From: an uncultured Pelagibacteraceae bacterium
GTDB lineage: Bacteria; Pseudomonadota; Alphaproteobacteria; Pelagibacterales; Pelagibacteraceae
DNA length: 54,623 nucleotides
Assembly (NCBI GenBank): GCA_902523615.1
Contig: CABYZW010000006.1
Coordinates: 1-54,623 of the forward strand
Direction: 5' to 3'
Shown here: positions 1-8,660 of the stretch, piece after piece
Layout of the letters: each line of letters starts with the position of its first letter
How positions within the stretch are numbered: the stretch's first letter is position 1
The notes under the pieces: model-generated
The model's input: only the letters and a program-made list of their open reading frames with translations
Database searches by the model: none
Told to the model about the DNA's origin: nothing
Program-made: the position numbers and the translations under genes

Positions 1-1042
1 GACTTAATATATAACTATCATTTTCATCTATTTCTAAATCTTTAATTCCATAATTTTCTGAGATTTTTTTAGTGAAGTACTTTATCAACAAAGGAATGTC
101 TGAAACCCTTTCATTTAAAGGTTTTATGTTAATTTCAAAAACATTTAATCGATGGTAAAGATCTTCTCTAAAGTTACCTATTGTTATTTCCTCTAAGATA
201 TTTTTACTAGTAGAGCAAATTAGCCTTACATCTACATTAAGTGTGTTATTACCATTTAATCTTTTAAATTTTTGATCAGTTAAAACTCTTAAAATCTTTG
301 ATTGTATATCAAGAGGAATTTCAGAAACTTGATCGATTAATAAAGTTCCTTGATTCGCTTTTTCTAGAGCTCCATAGGAAATCGATCCGTTATTCTTTTC
401 CTCTCCAAATAACTCTAATTCATATTTATTTGAGTCAAGTAAAGCTCCATTTAAAATTATAAATGGTTTATCTTTTCTTCTTGACTTTTTATGAATTTTT
501 CTTGCTATCAACTCTTTACCAGAGCCTGAAGGTCCATTAATTAATACTCTACTATCAGTTATTGAAATTTTGTCAATTTGATCTCTAATGCTAGAAATAT
601 TTTTGCTATTTCCAATTAATTCATATGAAGAAAATAATTTATTTTCATACTCTTTATTTTCAGACTTAAGTTTAATATTCTCTACTGCTCTAGTTATGAA
701 GTTGAGCAATCTAGCTTGATCAAAAGGTTTTTCAACAAATTCAAAAGCTCCATGTTTAAGAGAATTAACTGCCATTTCTATGTTAGCGTGGCCAGTTATA
801 ATTATCACAGGCACATCTTTATTTTTAGATTTTATGTGTGCTAAAAGTTCAATTCCATCATTATCTCCCTTATCTAGTTTGACATCTAAAATCGCAAGAT
901 CTGGAATTTTTTTATCTATTTCTTTTAATGCTTGGCTATAATTAGCAGCAATTCTTGTTTTATATCCTGCATCAGTTATCAATTCATTAAGTATGTTTCT
1001 AATATCAGAATTATCGTCAACTATTAAAATTTCTATTGCCAT
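1..1042 (-). CDS. ntrX: NtrX-like response regulator with AAA+ domain (3' end outside window)
   Basis: Response regulator partnered with the NtrY kinase encoded just upstream. I translated 347 codons from the ATG at 1040-1042; the C-terminal DNA-binding part lies beyond the window edge. Receiver domain is about residues 1-120 with acidic D9/D10, phospho-acceptor D53 in ILDV, T83 and K105. The AAA+ domain has Walker A GPSGSGK at 170-176, a Walker B-like TLLIDQ around 233-238 and a FREDLYHR arginine-finger segment at 291-298. The GAFTGA loop that contacts sigma-54 is absent: ELFGEEKNNGSISYGALEKA runs straight through that place. The usual Walker B glutamate is Gln238. The gene overlaps ntrY by 26 bp, suggesting translational coupling. 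NtrX identity is favoured over NtrC by the ntrY neighbour and by the short insertion after D53 (KLDKGDNDG). Confidence 0.9.
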   Translation of the reverse strand, partial: MAIEILIVDDNSDIRNILNELITDAGYKTRIAANYSQALKEIDKKIPDLAILDVKLDKGDNDGIELLAHIKSKNKDVPVIIITGHANIEMAVNSLKHGAFEFVEKPFDQARLLNFITRAVENIKLKSENKEYENKLFSSYELIGNSKNISSIRDQIDKISITDSRVLINGPSGSGKELIARKIHKKSRRKDKPFIILNGALLDSNKYELELFGEEKNNGSISYGALEKANQGTLLIDQVSEIPLDIQSKILRVLTDQKFKRLNGNNTLNVDVRLICSTSKNILEEITIGNFREDLYHRLNVFEINIKPLNERVSDIPLLIKYFTKKISENYGIKDLEIDENDSYILS

Positions 1043-2822
1043 TTAATTTAAATTTTATTTCTATTTTAGCTCCCTCGATGATTGGTATAAATAAAAGTTC
1101 TCCATTATGATCATTAATAATCTTGTTAACAATTGATAAACCCAAACCAGTACCATTTTTTTTTGTAGTAAAATACGGGTTCAAAATTTTTTTTAAATCA
1201 TTTTTGATTTCTTCAAATCCAATTCCATTATCTATAAGTATGAATTTAATATGGTCATTATTAGATAAAATTTCAATTGAAATTTTCTTATTAAAAATAA
1301 CCTTTTTTTCAGCTTTTTGCTGAATACTTTCGATAGAATTTTTTATCAGATTGAAAAAAACTCTATTTAACTGTTCTTTATCACAATTAAATAAAATTTC
1401 CTTATGATCATTTATAAACTCAATTTTTATAGTATGATCAATTTCAGATAAAAGTTTTATACTCTCAGAGATTATCTTTATCAAATTATTATTCTTAAAA
1501 ACCGGCTTAGGCATTCTTGCAAAATCTGAAAATTCATTAACCAAACTCTCTATTTGTTTTATTTGGTTATTAATAATCTTTAAATTTTCTTTGAAATTAA
1601 TTTTTTCTTTTGACATCAATTGATCAGTATATTTTGTTTTCATTCTATCTATAGTCAATTGAAGTGGAGTGAGTGGATTTTTAATTTCATGAGCTAATTT
1701 TCTTGCTAAACTACCCCAGGCTTCATGTCTTTCATTAATTATTAATTTTTCCTGTTGATTTTTAAGTCTACTAATCATTGAATTAAAATTTCTATTTAAG
1801 ATTTCCAGGTCTTTATCTGTCTTTATTTCAGGAACCTTGGTATTCAAATCTCCATCACCGATGGCTGTTGAAGCTAAAATAAGATTATTTATTGATCTAA
1901 AAAATCTTGAGGAAAATCTAATTGCAATTGTAATTGATAGAAATAATAGCAATGTGACTATAATTATATAAATAATAGCAAAAGAAATTTTGATGCCAGT
2001 ACTTTTTTCTTCAACAGTATAATAAAAATTAATTGCCTCTTGAGATTGCGTTAGATATCTAGAAATATCTTTACCAAGATATTTTACGACATAGAGAAAT
2101 CTGTTTTCAAAAGCTTGTAATCTCATAATTGCTGCAGACATATTTTGAGGTGCATTAATTATTTTTAAAGGCCGATCGTCATCTAAAACTAAATTAATAG
2201 CTTCATCTAATGGAGTTTTATATTTACTTTTATCTTCAAGTGACGAAAATATTAAGTTTTTGTTATCGTCGATTATGTGAATTTCATCAACATCCCTTAT
2301 AATTCTTTGTGTATTCAAAAATCTTAAATAATCGCTTTCGTTATCATTCAAAAATTTTGCACTTTTATTTGTATCAAAGGCAATTAAAATTATATCTGAT
2401 TGAATATTATTTCTAACTTCTTGGACATAGCTCTTTGCTAATTCATATGAATTATTTACAACTGTTGATACTTTCTTATCAAAGTACTTTTCTAAAGCAA
2501 AAGAAAATAGGAACAATGAAAATACTGAAATTAAAATTGAAGGAATTAATGTGAATAACGAAAAATACGTAATATATTTTTTATTAGATGTGAGGCCATC
2601 TTTATCTATGTCATTTTTTATTGAATTTTTAATTTCAAAAAAAATTAAAATAAACAATAAAATTAGTAGAAAAATATTTATAATTAACAAATATTGCAAA
2701 TTTTTTTGATTTAAATCGATAAAACTTCTATCAATGAATGTTAAAAAAGTTAAAAAACCAATTGATAGTGTGATACTAGATAGAAGAATAATGATAATAT
2801 TTTTTTTCAAAAATTCAAACAT
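1017..2822 (-). CDS. ntrY: NtrY-like membrane sensor histidine kinase
   Basis: Membrane histidine kinase of the NtrY/NtrX pair, linked to nitrogen or redox sensing in alphaproteobacteria. Three N-terminal membrane segments (about residues 8-30, 43-63, 84-110) precede a periplasmic region (about 111-278) and a fourth membrane segment (about 279-301). A HAMP-like region (302-355) leads directly to the H-box LARKLAHEIKNPLTPLQ with phospho-acceptor His378. The N-box (NLIKNSIES), G1 (DNGIGF) and GTGLGLSIV motifs are intact. At 601 residues it is shorter than typical NtrY (roughly 730-770), because the PAS domain normally between HAMP and the H-box is missing. The kinase should be active; its physiological signal cannot be read from sequence. 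Its start lies 26 bp from the divergent ispDF start. Confidence 0.92.
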   Translation of the reverse strand: MFEFLKKNIIIILLSSITLSIGFLTFLTFIDRSFIDLNQKNLQYLLIINIFLLILLFILIFFEIKNSIKNDIDKDGLTSNKKYITYFSLFTLIPSILISVFSLFLFSFALEKYFDKKVSTVVNNSYELAKSYVQEVRNNIQSDIILIAFDTNKSAKFLNDNESDYLRFLNTQRIIRDVDEIHIIDDNKNLIFSSLEDKSKYKTPLDEAINLVLDDDRPLKIINAPQNMSAAIMRLQAFENRFLYVVKYLGKDISRYLTQSQEAINFYYTVEEKSTGIKISFAIIYIIIVTLLLFLSITIAIRFSSRFFRSINNLILASTAIGDGDLNTKVPEIKTDKDLEILNRNFNSMISRLKNQQEKLIINERHEAWGSLARKLAHEIKNPLTPLQLTIDRMKTKYTDQLMSKEKINFKENLKIINNQIKQIESLVNEFSDFARMPKPVFKNNNLIKIISESIKLLSEIDHTIKIEFINDHKEILFNCDKEQLNRVFFNLIKNSIESIQQKAEKKVIFNKKISIEILSNNDHIKFILIDNGIGFEEIKNDLKKILNPYFTTKKNGTGLGLSIVNKIINDHNGELLFIPIIEGAKIEIKFKLNGNRNFNS

Positions 2823-2848
2823 GATTAAGATTTATAACATTTAATTAA

Positions 2849-3958
2849 ATGAATAACTATTTTGTAATCTTAGCTGCTGGAAAAGGTAAAAGGTTTAATA
2901 AAGGTAAATCAAAGCAATTTTTTAATTATAAAAATAAAGAAATTATTGATCATTCTGTAGAAAAATCCCTGAATTCTAGGCTTTTTAAAAAGATAGTAGT
3001 TGTATCTAATGAATTAAATCAACTTAAGAAAAAGAATTACCCTCAATCTGTAAAAATAATCAAAGGTGGCAAAGAAAGATCAGACTCCTCTTTGATTGCT
3101 TTAAAATTCATTAAAAAATTTAAACCTTCTAATGTACTTATCCATGATGCAGCTAGACCAGATTTTTCAATTAAATTATTAAAAAAATTAATAAGTAAAC
3201 TTAAAAATAATAAAGCAGTTGTCCCATTTATATATTCTAAAGACTCAATAAAATATTATTCCCAAAATCAACTTTTTAATTTAAATAGAAAAAAAGTTTT
3301 ATTAACTCAGACTCCTCAAGCTTTTAAATACAAAGATCTTTATTCACTTTCGTTGAAAAAAAAAGGTAAAATACCAGATGAATCAACTTTATTTATTGAC
3401 AATAATTATAAAGTTAATTTTATTAAAGGAGAAAATAATAATACTAAAATTACTTTTAAAGAAGATGTAAAATCAAGTAAAATATTTTTTGGTATTGGTT
3501 TTGATATTCATAGATTAGTAAAAAATAAAAAACTTTATCTTGGAGGAGAACAAATACCATTCCATTCAGGTTTACAGGGCCATTCTGATGGAGATGTAAT
3601 ATTACATGCAATAGTCGATGCTATCTTAGGAGCTCAGCAAAAAAAAGATATAGGGACTTATTTTCCAAGTAATGAATCTAAATTTAAAAATATAAGATCT
3701 CCAAAAATGCTCAAGCCAATTATCGAAAATTTATATAAAAGTAATTTTTTAATAAATAATTTAGATATAAATTTAATTTGTCAAAACCCAAAAGTTTCAA
3801 AATATAGAAATAGAATAATTAATTCCATATCAAATCTTATGAATTTAGATAAAAATAAGATTAATTTAAAAGGAAAAACTGTAGAAAAGTTAGGATTGAT
3901 AGGTAAAGAAAAAGCAATTGCCTGTGAGGTAATTATATCAATCATTAAATATGATTAA
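2849..3958 (+). CDS. ispDF: Bifunctional IspD/IspF enzyme of the MEP isoprenoid pathway
   Basis: Fusion of 2-C-methyl-D-erythritol 4-phosphate cytidylyltransferase (IspD, about residues 1-210) and 2-C-methyl-D-erythritol 2,4-cyclodiphosphate synthase (IspF, about 212-369). The IspD half shows the nucleotide-binding LAAGKGKRF (8-16) and DAARP (100-104). The IspF half starts at FFGIGFDIHRL, with zinc ligands D219, H221 and H253 and the HSDGDV motif at 245-250. Fusion of the two is common in alphaproteobacteria. The product is cytosolic and supplies isoprenoid precursors, along with dxr at 25799-26965 in this window. Its 3' end overlaps pgpA by 8 bp (ATGATTAA). Confidence 0.96.
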   Translation: MNNYFVILAAGKGKRFNKGKSKQFFNYKNKEIIDHSVEKSLNSRLFKKIVVVSNELNQLKKKNYPQSVKIIKGGKERSDSSLIALKFIKKFKPSNVLIHDAARPDFSIKLLKKLISKLKNNKAVVPFIYSKDSIKYYSQNQLFNLNRKKVLLTQTPQAFKYKDLYSLSLKKKGKIPDESTLFIDNNYKVNFIKGENNNTKITFKEDVKSSKIFFGIGFDIHRLVKNKKLYLGGEQIPFHSGLQGHSDGDVILHAIVDAILGAQQKKDIGTYFPSNESKFKNIRSPKMLKPIIENLYKSNFLINNLDINLICQNPKVSKYRNRIINSISNLMNLDKNKINLKGKTVEKLGLIGKEKAIACEVIISIIKYD

Positions 3959-4457
3959 AAAATTTAATACCTTATTTGTCACGATGTTTGGTTTAGGAAG
4001 AATAAAAACATTTCCTGGAACTATTGGATCTTTAGTAACAATAATTATACTTTATATTCTATTTCATACCTTAAATATTTCATCTAACTTAATTCTTTTG
4101 GGATTAATTATTATTTTTATTTATTCTTTTTCTGCTGTTGCAAAGCACATTGAAAATAATGAAAACAAAGATCCAAAAGAAGTTGTAATTGATGAATTTA
4201 TTGGTCAATCTATTCCAATATATCTATATGAAATTTCCCATGGTACAGAAAAATCCCCAGACGAAGCTTTAATTTTTTATACTATTTGTTTTATTTTGTT
4301 TAGATTTTTTGATATTAAAAAACCTTTCCCTGTAAATTACTTTGATAGAAATTTCAAAAATAGTTTTGGAGTAATTATGGATGATGTTTGTGCTGGTTTT
4401 TACGTTGTTTTATTACTAATTTGTTTTATGGTTTTAAAAAGCTATTTTGTTATATGA
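3951..4457 (+). CDS. pgpA: Phosphatidylglycerophosphatase A
   Basis: Membrane phosphatase that converts phosphatidylglycerophosphate to phosphatidylglycerol. The family pattern is clear: N-terminal GLGRIKTFPGTIGS, a central DEFIGQ acidic motif near residue 82, FRFFDIKKPFPVNYFD in the C-terminal half, and DDVCAG before the last hydrophobic segment. About four hydrophobic helices and 168 residues fit the family. It overlaps ispDF by 8 bp upstream and pncC by 3 bp (ATGA-type) downstream, so the three genes are probably translated as a coupled unit. With cdsA at 26962-27630 it accounts for two steps of phospholipid synthesis in this window. Confidence 0.93.
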   Translation: MIKKFNTLFVTMFGLGRIKTFPGTIGSLVTIIILYILFHTLNISSNLILLGLIIIFIYSFSAVAKHIENNENKDPKEVVIDEFIGQSIPIYLYEISHGTEKSPDEALIFYTICFILFRFFDIKKPFPVNYFDRNFKNSFGVIMDDVCAGFYVVLLLICFMVLKSYFVI

Positions 4458-4912
4458 GAACTTTAGTAAAAAAATTAACTAGAAAAAAACTTAAAATATC
4501 TTTTGCTGAGTCATGTACTGGAGGTATGCTGGCTAATGCTATTACTTCTGTAAGTGGTGCATCTAAGATATTTAATTTAGGTCTTATTACTTATTCTAAT
4601 TCTGCAAAAATTAAAATTTTAAAAGTGAATAAGAATATAATTAAAAAATTTGGTGCTGTTAGCCATGAATGTTGCAAAGCAATGGTAGAAAATCTATCAA
4701 AAATATCAAAAGCAAATATAAATGTTTCAATAACTGGTATTGCAGGACCAAAAGGAGGCAGTAAAAAAAAACCTGTAGGATTAGTCTATATTGGTGTTAA
4801 AAAAGACAATAAGGTAATTATTAGTAAAAATATTTTTAATTTTAAAAATAGGGCATCTATTCAAAAATCATCAGTGAAAAAAGCTATTAGAATTGTTAAT
4901 AGTCTTATTTAA
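4454..4912 (+). CDS. pncC: Nicotinamide-nucleotide amidase, CinA C-terminal domain protein
   Basis: Stand-alone CinA C-terminal domain, the PncC-type amidase that deamidates nicotinamide mononucleotide in NAD salvage. With the start at ATG 4454 the protein has 152 residues, normal for the single-domain form. Motifs include AESCTGG at residues 18-24, GLITYSN, SITGIAGPKGGS and KPVGLVYIG. An in-frame upstream start at 4388 would add 22 residues (with Cys/Phe/Trp) that belong to the pgpA region in another frame and to no known domain. The ATG at 4454 overlaps the pgpA stop in the usual ATGA arrangement, so I prefer it. The N-terminal MoCF-like domain of full CinA is absent. Confidence 0.9.
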   Translation: MRTLVKKLTRKKLKISFAESCTGGMLANAITSVSGASKIFNLGLITYSNSAKIKILKVNKNIIKKFGAVSHECCKAMVENLSKISKANINVSITGIAGPKGGSKKKPVGLVYIGVKKDNKVIISKNIFNFKNRASIQKSSVKKAIRIVNSLI

Positions 4913-4918
4913 ATTAAG

Positions 4919-5356
4919 TTAAATTTTTTCAGCTCTAGCTTGAAAAGCATCTGCTATTTTATTTAGCCCAAATTCAAAAGATTTTGTCATAATCATATCT
5001 AAAAATTTATTTTTTATTTCAAAATCAACATCAAAATGTACCTCAGTGAAATTCTCTCTTTGTATAAATTTCCAATTGTTTTCTAAATGTTTTAAAGGGC
5101 CACCTATATTAGTTACATGAATTAAGTCATTTTTTTTTATATATCTCACATCACTTTTATAGGTATCAACAAATGGTTTTTTGCCGATAGTTAGGTCAGC
5201 AATAATTGCTATTTCATCTTTTTTATTATTTCTTTCATAAACTTTTGAGTCTATACAGAAAGGAATAAATTCCGGATATTTCTCAATATCTAATACAAAG
5301 TCGATTAATTTTTGTTTTTCACGTGCTATTTGACGTGTAACAGAAGCTTTTGGCAT
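4919..5356 (-). CDS. COQ10/RatA-family START-domain protein
   Basis: Small lipid-binding START/SRPBCC-fold protein of 145 residues. The N-terminus PKASVTRQIAREKQKLIDFV followed by DIEKYPEFIPFC is the hallmark of the COQ10 (coenzyme Q-binding) and RatA family. In alphaproteobacteria the gene typically sits beside lipA, as here; the lipA stop and this start share one base (TAATG). A role in delivering or chaperoning ubiquinone to respiratory enzymes is the likely function by family. RatA-type toxin annotations exist for homologues, but no antitoxin (RatB) gene is adjacent. It converges on pncC with only 6 bp between stop codons. Confidence 0.85.
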   Translation of the reverse strand: MPKASVTRQIAREKQKLIDFVLDIEKYPEFIPFCIDSKVYERNNKKDEIAIIADLTIGKKPFVDTYKSDVRYIKKNDLIHVTNIGGPLKHLENNWKFIQRENFTEVHFDVDFEIKNKFLDMIMTKSFEFGLNKIADAFQARAEKI

Positions 5357-6288
5357 TAATGAATATTAATTCTATTTTGTTGTAATTTAGCAAAATCTTC
5401 ATCAGCATGATAAGATGATCTTGTTAAAGGTGAGGATGAGACTAATAAAAATCCTTTTGATTTTGCAATATTTCCAAGTTCATTAAATTCTTGGGGAGTA
5501 TAATATCTGTCTAAAGGAAAATGTTTTACTGAAGGTTGTAAGTACTGACCAATAGTTAAAAAATCAACATCTGCTGCTTTAAGATCATCCATTACTTGTA
5601 ATATCTCATCTTTATTTTCTCCTAAACCAACCATGATTCCAGATTTAGTAAAAACTTTCTTGTTAATTTTTTTTGCATTTTTTAAAAGTTCTAGGGATGC
5701 AAAATATCTCGATCCAGGTCTTACTTTTAAATATAAACTTGGAACAGTTTCAATATTATGATTAAAAACATCTGGGTTGGCTTCTAAAACTTTTTTATAT
5801 GCATCACCTTTTCTTAAAAAATCAGGTGTTAGAACTTCTATTGTTGTATTAGGATTGCTTTTTCTAGTTTGATTTATAACTTCAAAAAAATGATTTGATC
5901 CACCATCCTCTAAATCATCTCTATCTACAGAGGTAATTACCACATGTTTTAAATTAAGTTTTTTAACTGCTTGGGAAATTTTAATTGGTTCTAGTTCATC
6001 TAGTTTTCCAGGTTTTCCAGTTTTAACATCACAAAAAGCGCAAGCTCTTGTACAAGTATCTCCCATAATCATAAATGTTGCATGTCTTTTGCTCCAACAT
6101 TCTGTGATATTTGGGCAGTTTGCTTCCTGACAAACTGTAACTAAATTATTCTTGTTAACTATTGTTTTTGTTAAAAAAAATTCTTTGCTATTAGTCAACT
6201 TTGATCTAATCCATGAAGGCTTTTTTTTAATAGGATTGATTGGGTTCCTTACTTTTTCTGGATGTCTAGGTCTAATTTTTTTGTTCAC
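5356..6288 (-). CDS. lipA: Lipoyl synthase
   Basis: Radical SAM enzyme that inserts two sulfur atoms into octanoyl groups on lipoyl domains of 2-oxoacid dehydrogenases and the glycine cleavage system. The auxiliary cluster cysteines are C53, C58 and C64 ([12 protein letters not shown]). The radical SAM cluster is C79, C83 and C86 (CTRACAFC). The C-terminal RSSYHADED carries the conserved RSSY. The length of 310 is typical. The start codon is GTG at 6286-6288, lying inside the 3' end of ftsB (17 bp overlap). In related alphaproteobacteria the pyruvate dehydrogenase genes and lpd lie between ftsB and lipA; none is present here. Confidence 0.96.
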   Translation of the reverse strand: MNKKIRPRHPEKVRNPINPIKKKPSWIRSKLTNSKEFFLTKTIVNKNNLVTVCQEANCPNITECWSKRHATFMIMGDTCTRACAFCDVKTGKPGKLDELEPIKISQAVKKLNLKHVVITSVDRDDLEDGGSNHFFEVINQTRKSNPNTTIEVLTPDFLRKGDAYKKVLEANPDVFNHNIETVPSLYLKVRPGSRYFASLELLKNAKKINKKVFTKSGIMVGLGENKDEILQVMDDLKAADVDFLTIGQYLQPSVKHFPLDRYYTPQEFNELGNIAKSKGFLLVSSSPLTRSSYHADEDFAKLQQNRINIH

Positions 6289-6580
6289 TGTTCTTCAATA
6301 TATAAATTGTTTCATTTTTTTTACCAAATAAAAATCTTTCTCTAATCAATGTTTCAACATAATCAAGATCAAGATTGTCACTTAGTAATGAATTTTTCAA
6401 ATCCAAGTCCCTAGATTGATTAATTAGAGATAATTCCTCTTTTTTAAGATTATTTAATATTTGATTTTTTTCAAAATAAGAAATAAGGCCTCTTTGACCT
6501 GATAAAAGGTTAAAAAAGAAGTATAAAATTAAAAAAGTTGAAACTAGTAAGAAATAGTTTTTTTTTAATCTTTTGAGCAT
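6272..6580 (-). CDS. ftsB: FtsB/DivIC-type septum formation initiator
   Basis: Small bitopic division protein of 102 residues. There is one N-terminal membrane segment (about residues 8-26) followed by a coiled-coil-prone region ([20 protein letters not shown]) and a C-terminal [18 protein letters not shown] segment matching the family. FtsB links FtsL and FtsQ in the divisome. The location immediately downstream of eno (stop and start share one base) is the standard position for ftsB/divIC in proteobacteria, which supports the call despite low sequence conservation. Confidence 0.85.
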   Translation of the reverse strand: MLKRLKKNYFLLVSTFLILYFFFNLLSGQRGLISYFEKNQILNNLKKEELSLINQSRDLDLKNSLLSDNLDLDYVETLIRERFLFGKKNETIYILKNSEQKN

Positions 6581-7836
6581 TAATAAATTTTATTCATTCT
6601 GGCTTTTTTTCCAAGTCTTTCTTCTATTCGTAATAATTGATTATATTTAGCAACTCTCTCAGATCTAGCTAAAGACCCTGTTTTAATTTGATCTGAATTA
6701 GTCCCTACAGCTAAATCAGCTATAAATGTGTCTTCACTGTCTCCTGACCTGTGAGAAATTATAGTTTTAAATCCTATAATTTGAGCAAATTTTATAACTT
6801 CAATTGTTTCTGACACAGTACCTATCTGATTAAGTTTGATTAAAATTGCATTAGAAGAAACATTTAAAAAACCTTTTTTAAGTCTTTCTAAATTAGTAAC
6901 ATACAAATCATCGCCAACAACTTGAACTTTAGATATATTCCTCATAAATTTATTCCAGGAAATCCAATCATTTTCTGCAAAAGGGTCTTCTATTGATTTT
7001 ATTTTATATTTAGTAATTATTTTTTTAAACTCCTTTATTGATTTTTCAACTGAAACAAAACTTTTTGAATGAATAGAATATTTACCTTTTTTATATAATT
7101 CACTGGCAGCAACATCCAAACAAATTGATACATCTCTTCCATTAATAAAACCAGATTTTCTAATAGCTGAAACAATTAAATCAAGAGCTTGATTATTGCT
7201 ATTTATCATTGGTGCAAATCCACCTTCATCACCTACTGATGTTGATAGTCCTTTATTTTTGATAATTTTGCTCAAATTTTTAATTACAACATAACAAATC
7301 CTCATTGCATCTGAAAAATTTTTAGCTCGGTCAGGTCTGATCATGAACTCTTGTATTCGCAAACCATTATTCGCATGAACACCACCATTAATTATATTCA
7401 TTAATGGATATGGCAATTTAAAATTATTTTTTACTAAAAAAGTTTTAAACAAAGGTAATTTTTTTATTCTAGCAGAAAGTTTTTTTACTGCCATTGATAC
7501 AGCTAAAATTGAATTAGCTCCTAATCTAGTTTTTTGTCTAGTTCCATCTAAATTAATTAAAAGAGTATCTATTCTTTCTTGGTCATGAACATTTTGACCT
7601 TTTAATTTTTTTGAAATTTTTGTATTAATTAAATTAACAGCATTTAGAACACTTTTTCCTAAATATCGTTTATTATTTTTGTCCCTTTTTTCAAATGCTT
7701 CATAAGTTCCTGTCGATGCACCTGATGGACAAATAGCAATTGTACTATTATTTTTTGTAAAAACTTCAGCTTCAATTGTTGGATTTCCCCTACTGTCAAA
7801 AACCTGACGTGCCTTTACTTTTATAATCTTACTCAC
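6580..7836 (-). CDS. eno: Enolase
   Basis: Cytosolic glycolytic enzyme interconverting 2-phosphoglycerate and phosphoenolpyruvate. All catalytic signatures are present: KARQVFDSRGNPTIEAEV at the N-terminus, GGVHANNGLRIQEFM, VGDEGGFAP (proton-shuttle Glu), metal-ligand Asp/Glu in CLDVAASE and SIEDPFAEND, the catalytic Lys in LIKLNQIGT, and SHRSGDSED. The length of 418 is slightly below the usual 425-430. It is packed between kdsA and ftsB with one-base overlaps. Its product PEP is also the KdsA substrate, a plausible reason for the conserved neighbourhood. Confidence 0.97.
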   Translation of the reverse strand: MSKIIKVKARQVFDSRGNPTIEAEVFTKNNSTIAICPSGASTGTYEAFEKRDKNNKRYLGKSVLNAVNLINTKISKKLKGQNVHDQERIDTLLINLDGTRQKTRLGANSILAVSMAVKKLSARIKKLPLFKTFLVKNNFKLPYPLMNIINGGVHANNGLRIQEFMIRPDRAKNFSDAMRICYVVIKNLSKIIKNKGLSTSVGDEGGFAPMINSNNQALDLIVSAIRKSGFINGRDVSICLDVAASELYKKGKYSIHSKSFVSVEKSIKEFKKIITKYKIKSIEDPFAENDWISWNKFMRNISKVQVVGDDLYVTNLERLKKGFLNVSSNAILIKLNQIGTVSETIEVIKFAQIIGFKTIISHRSGDSEDTFIADLAVGTNSDQIKTGSLARSERVAKYNQLLRIEERLGKKARMNKIY

Positions 7837-8660
7837 TAATTTTTAATTAAGTTATCTATATCTGTAAGTTGTTTTAATAAAATTTCTAATTTGTCTAAAG
7901 ATATCATGTTAGGTCCGTCCGATGGTGCATTATCTGGGTCCTGATGAGTTTCTATAAAAACTCCTGCAACTCCAACAGCTACTGCAGCTCTTGCTAAATG
8001 TTCAACAAATTCTCTTTGACCACCGCTTTTTTCTCCAAGCCCACCTGGTTGTTGAACTGAATGAGTTGCATCAAATATAACTGGATAACCATTCTTAGCC
8101 ATTATCGGTAGTGATCTCATATCTGATACGAGTGTATTATATCCAAAACTTGCACCTCTTTCTGTCACTAAAATATTTTTATTTCCAGAGTCAGAAATTT
8201 TCTTTGTTACATTTACCATATCCCATGGAGCTAAAAATTGACCCTTCTTTACATTGATAATCTTATTTGTTTTTGCTGCAGCGATTAATAAATCAGTTTG
8301 TCTGCACAAAAATGCCGGTATTTGAATTACATCAACATGGCCACTTACTATAGAACATTGTTCAATGTTATGAATATCAGTCAGTATTGGTACTTTAAGC
8401 TCTTTTTTTATTTTATCGAACACTGGTAATGAAGCATCTAACCCGGCTCCTCTTTTTGCTTTCAGACTCGTTCTATTAGCCTTATCAAAAGAAGTTTTAT
8501 AAATTAAACCAAGATTAAATTTTTTTGTAATTTCTTGAATTTTTCCAGCCATATCTAGAGCATGTTGTTCTGACTCAAGCTGGCATGGTCCGGCTATGAT
8601 ACAAATTTTATTATCATTTGAAATTTCAATTTTACCACAATTTACTTTTATACTGCTCAT
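7836..8660 (-). CDS. kdsA: 3-deoxy-8-phosphooctulonate synthase, metal-dependent class
   Basis: Condenses PEP and arabinose 5-phosphate to KDO-8-phosphate, the precursor of the inner-core sugar of lipopolysaccharide. The N-terminal IIAGPCQLES contains Cys26, the metal ligand that marks the metallo-KDO8P synthases; the metal-free class has Asn there. Further motifs are YKTSFDKANRTS, LTDIHN, IPAFLCRQTDLL, GASFGYNTLVSDMRSLP and FDATHSVQQPGG. The length of 274 is typical. The gene overlaps pyrG by 4 bp (ATGA). It fits the lpx genes elsewhere in the window and implies KDO-containing lipid A. Confidence 0.96.
   Translation of the reverse strand: MSSIKVNCGKIEISNDNKICIIAGPCQLESEQHALDMAGKIQEITKKFNLGLIYKTSFDKANRTSLKAKRGAGLDASLPVFDKIKKELKVPILTDIHNIEQCSIVSGHVDVIQIPAFLCRQTDLLIAAAKTNKIINVKKGQFLAPWDMVNVTKKISDSGNKNILVTERGASFGYNTLVSDMRSLPIMAKNGYPVIFDATHSVQQPGGLGEKSGGQREFVEHLARAAVAVGVAGVFIETHQDPDNAPSDGPNMISLDKLEILLKQLTDIDNLIKN

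Noticed and set aside
4388..4453. Upstream 22-codon extension of pncC
   Set aside because: It lies within the pgpA coding frame, adds Cys/Trp/Phe-rich residues atypical of the family, and a well-placed ATG at 4454 overlaps the pgpA stop.
4919..5356. Toxin-antitoxin interpretation of the COQ10/RatA-like gene
   Set aside because: No RatB-like partner is adjacent, and the lipA neighbourhood favours the quinone-binding role typical of alphaproteobacteria.
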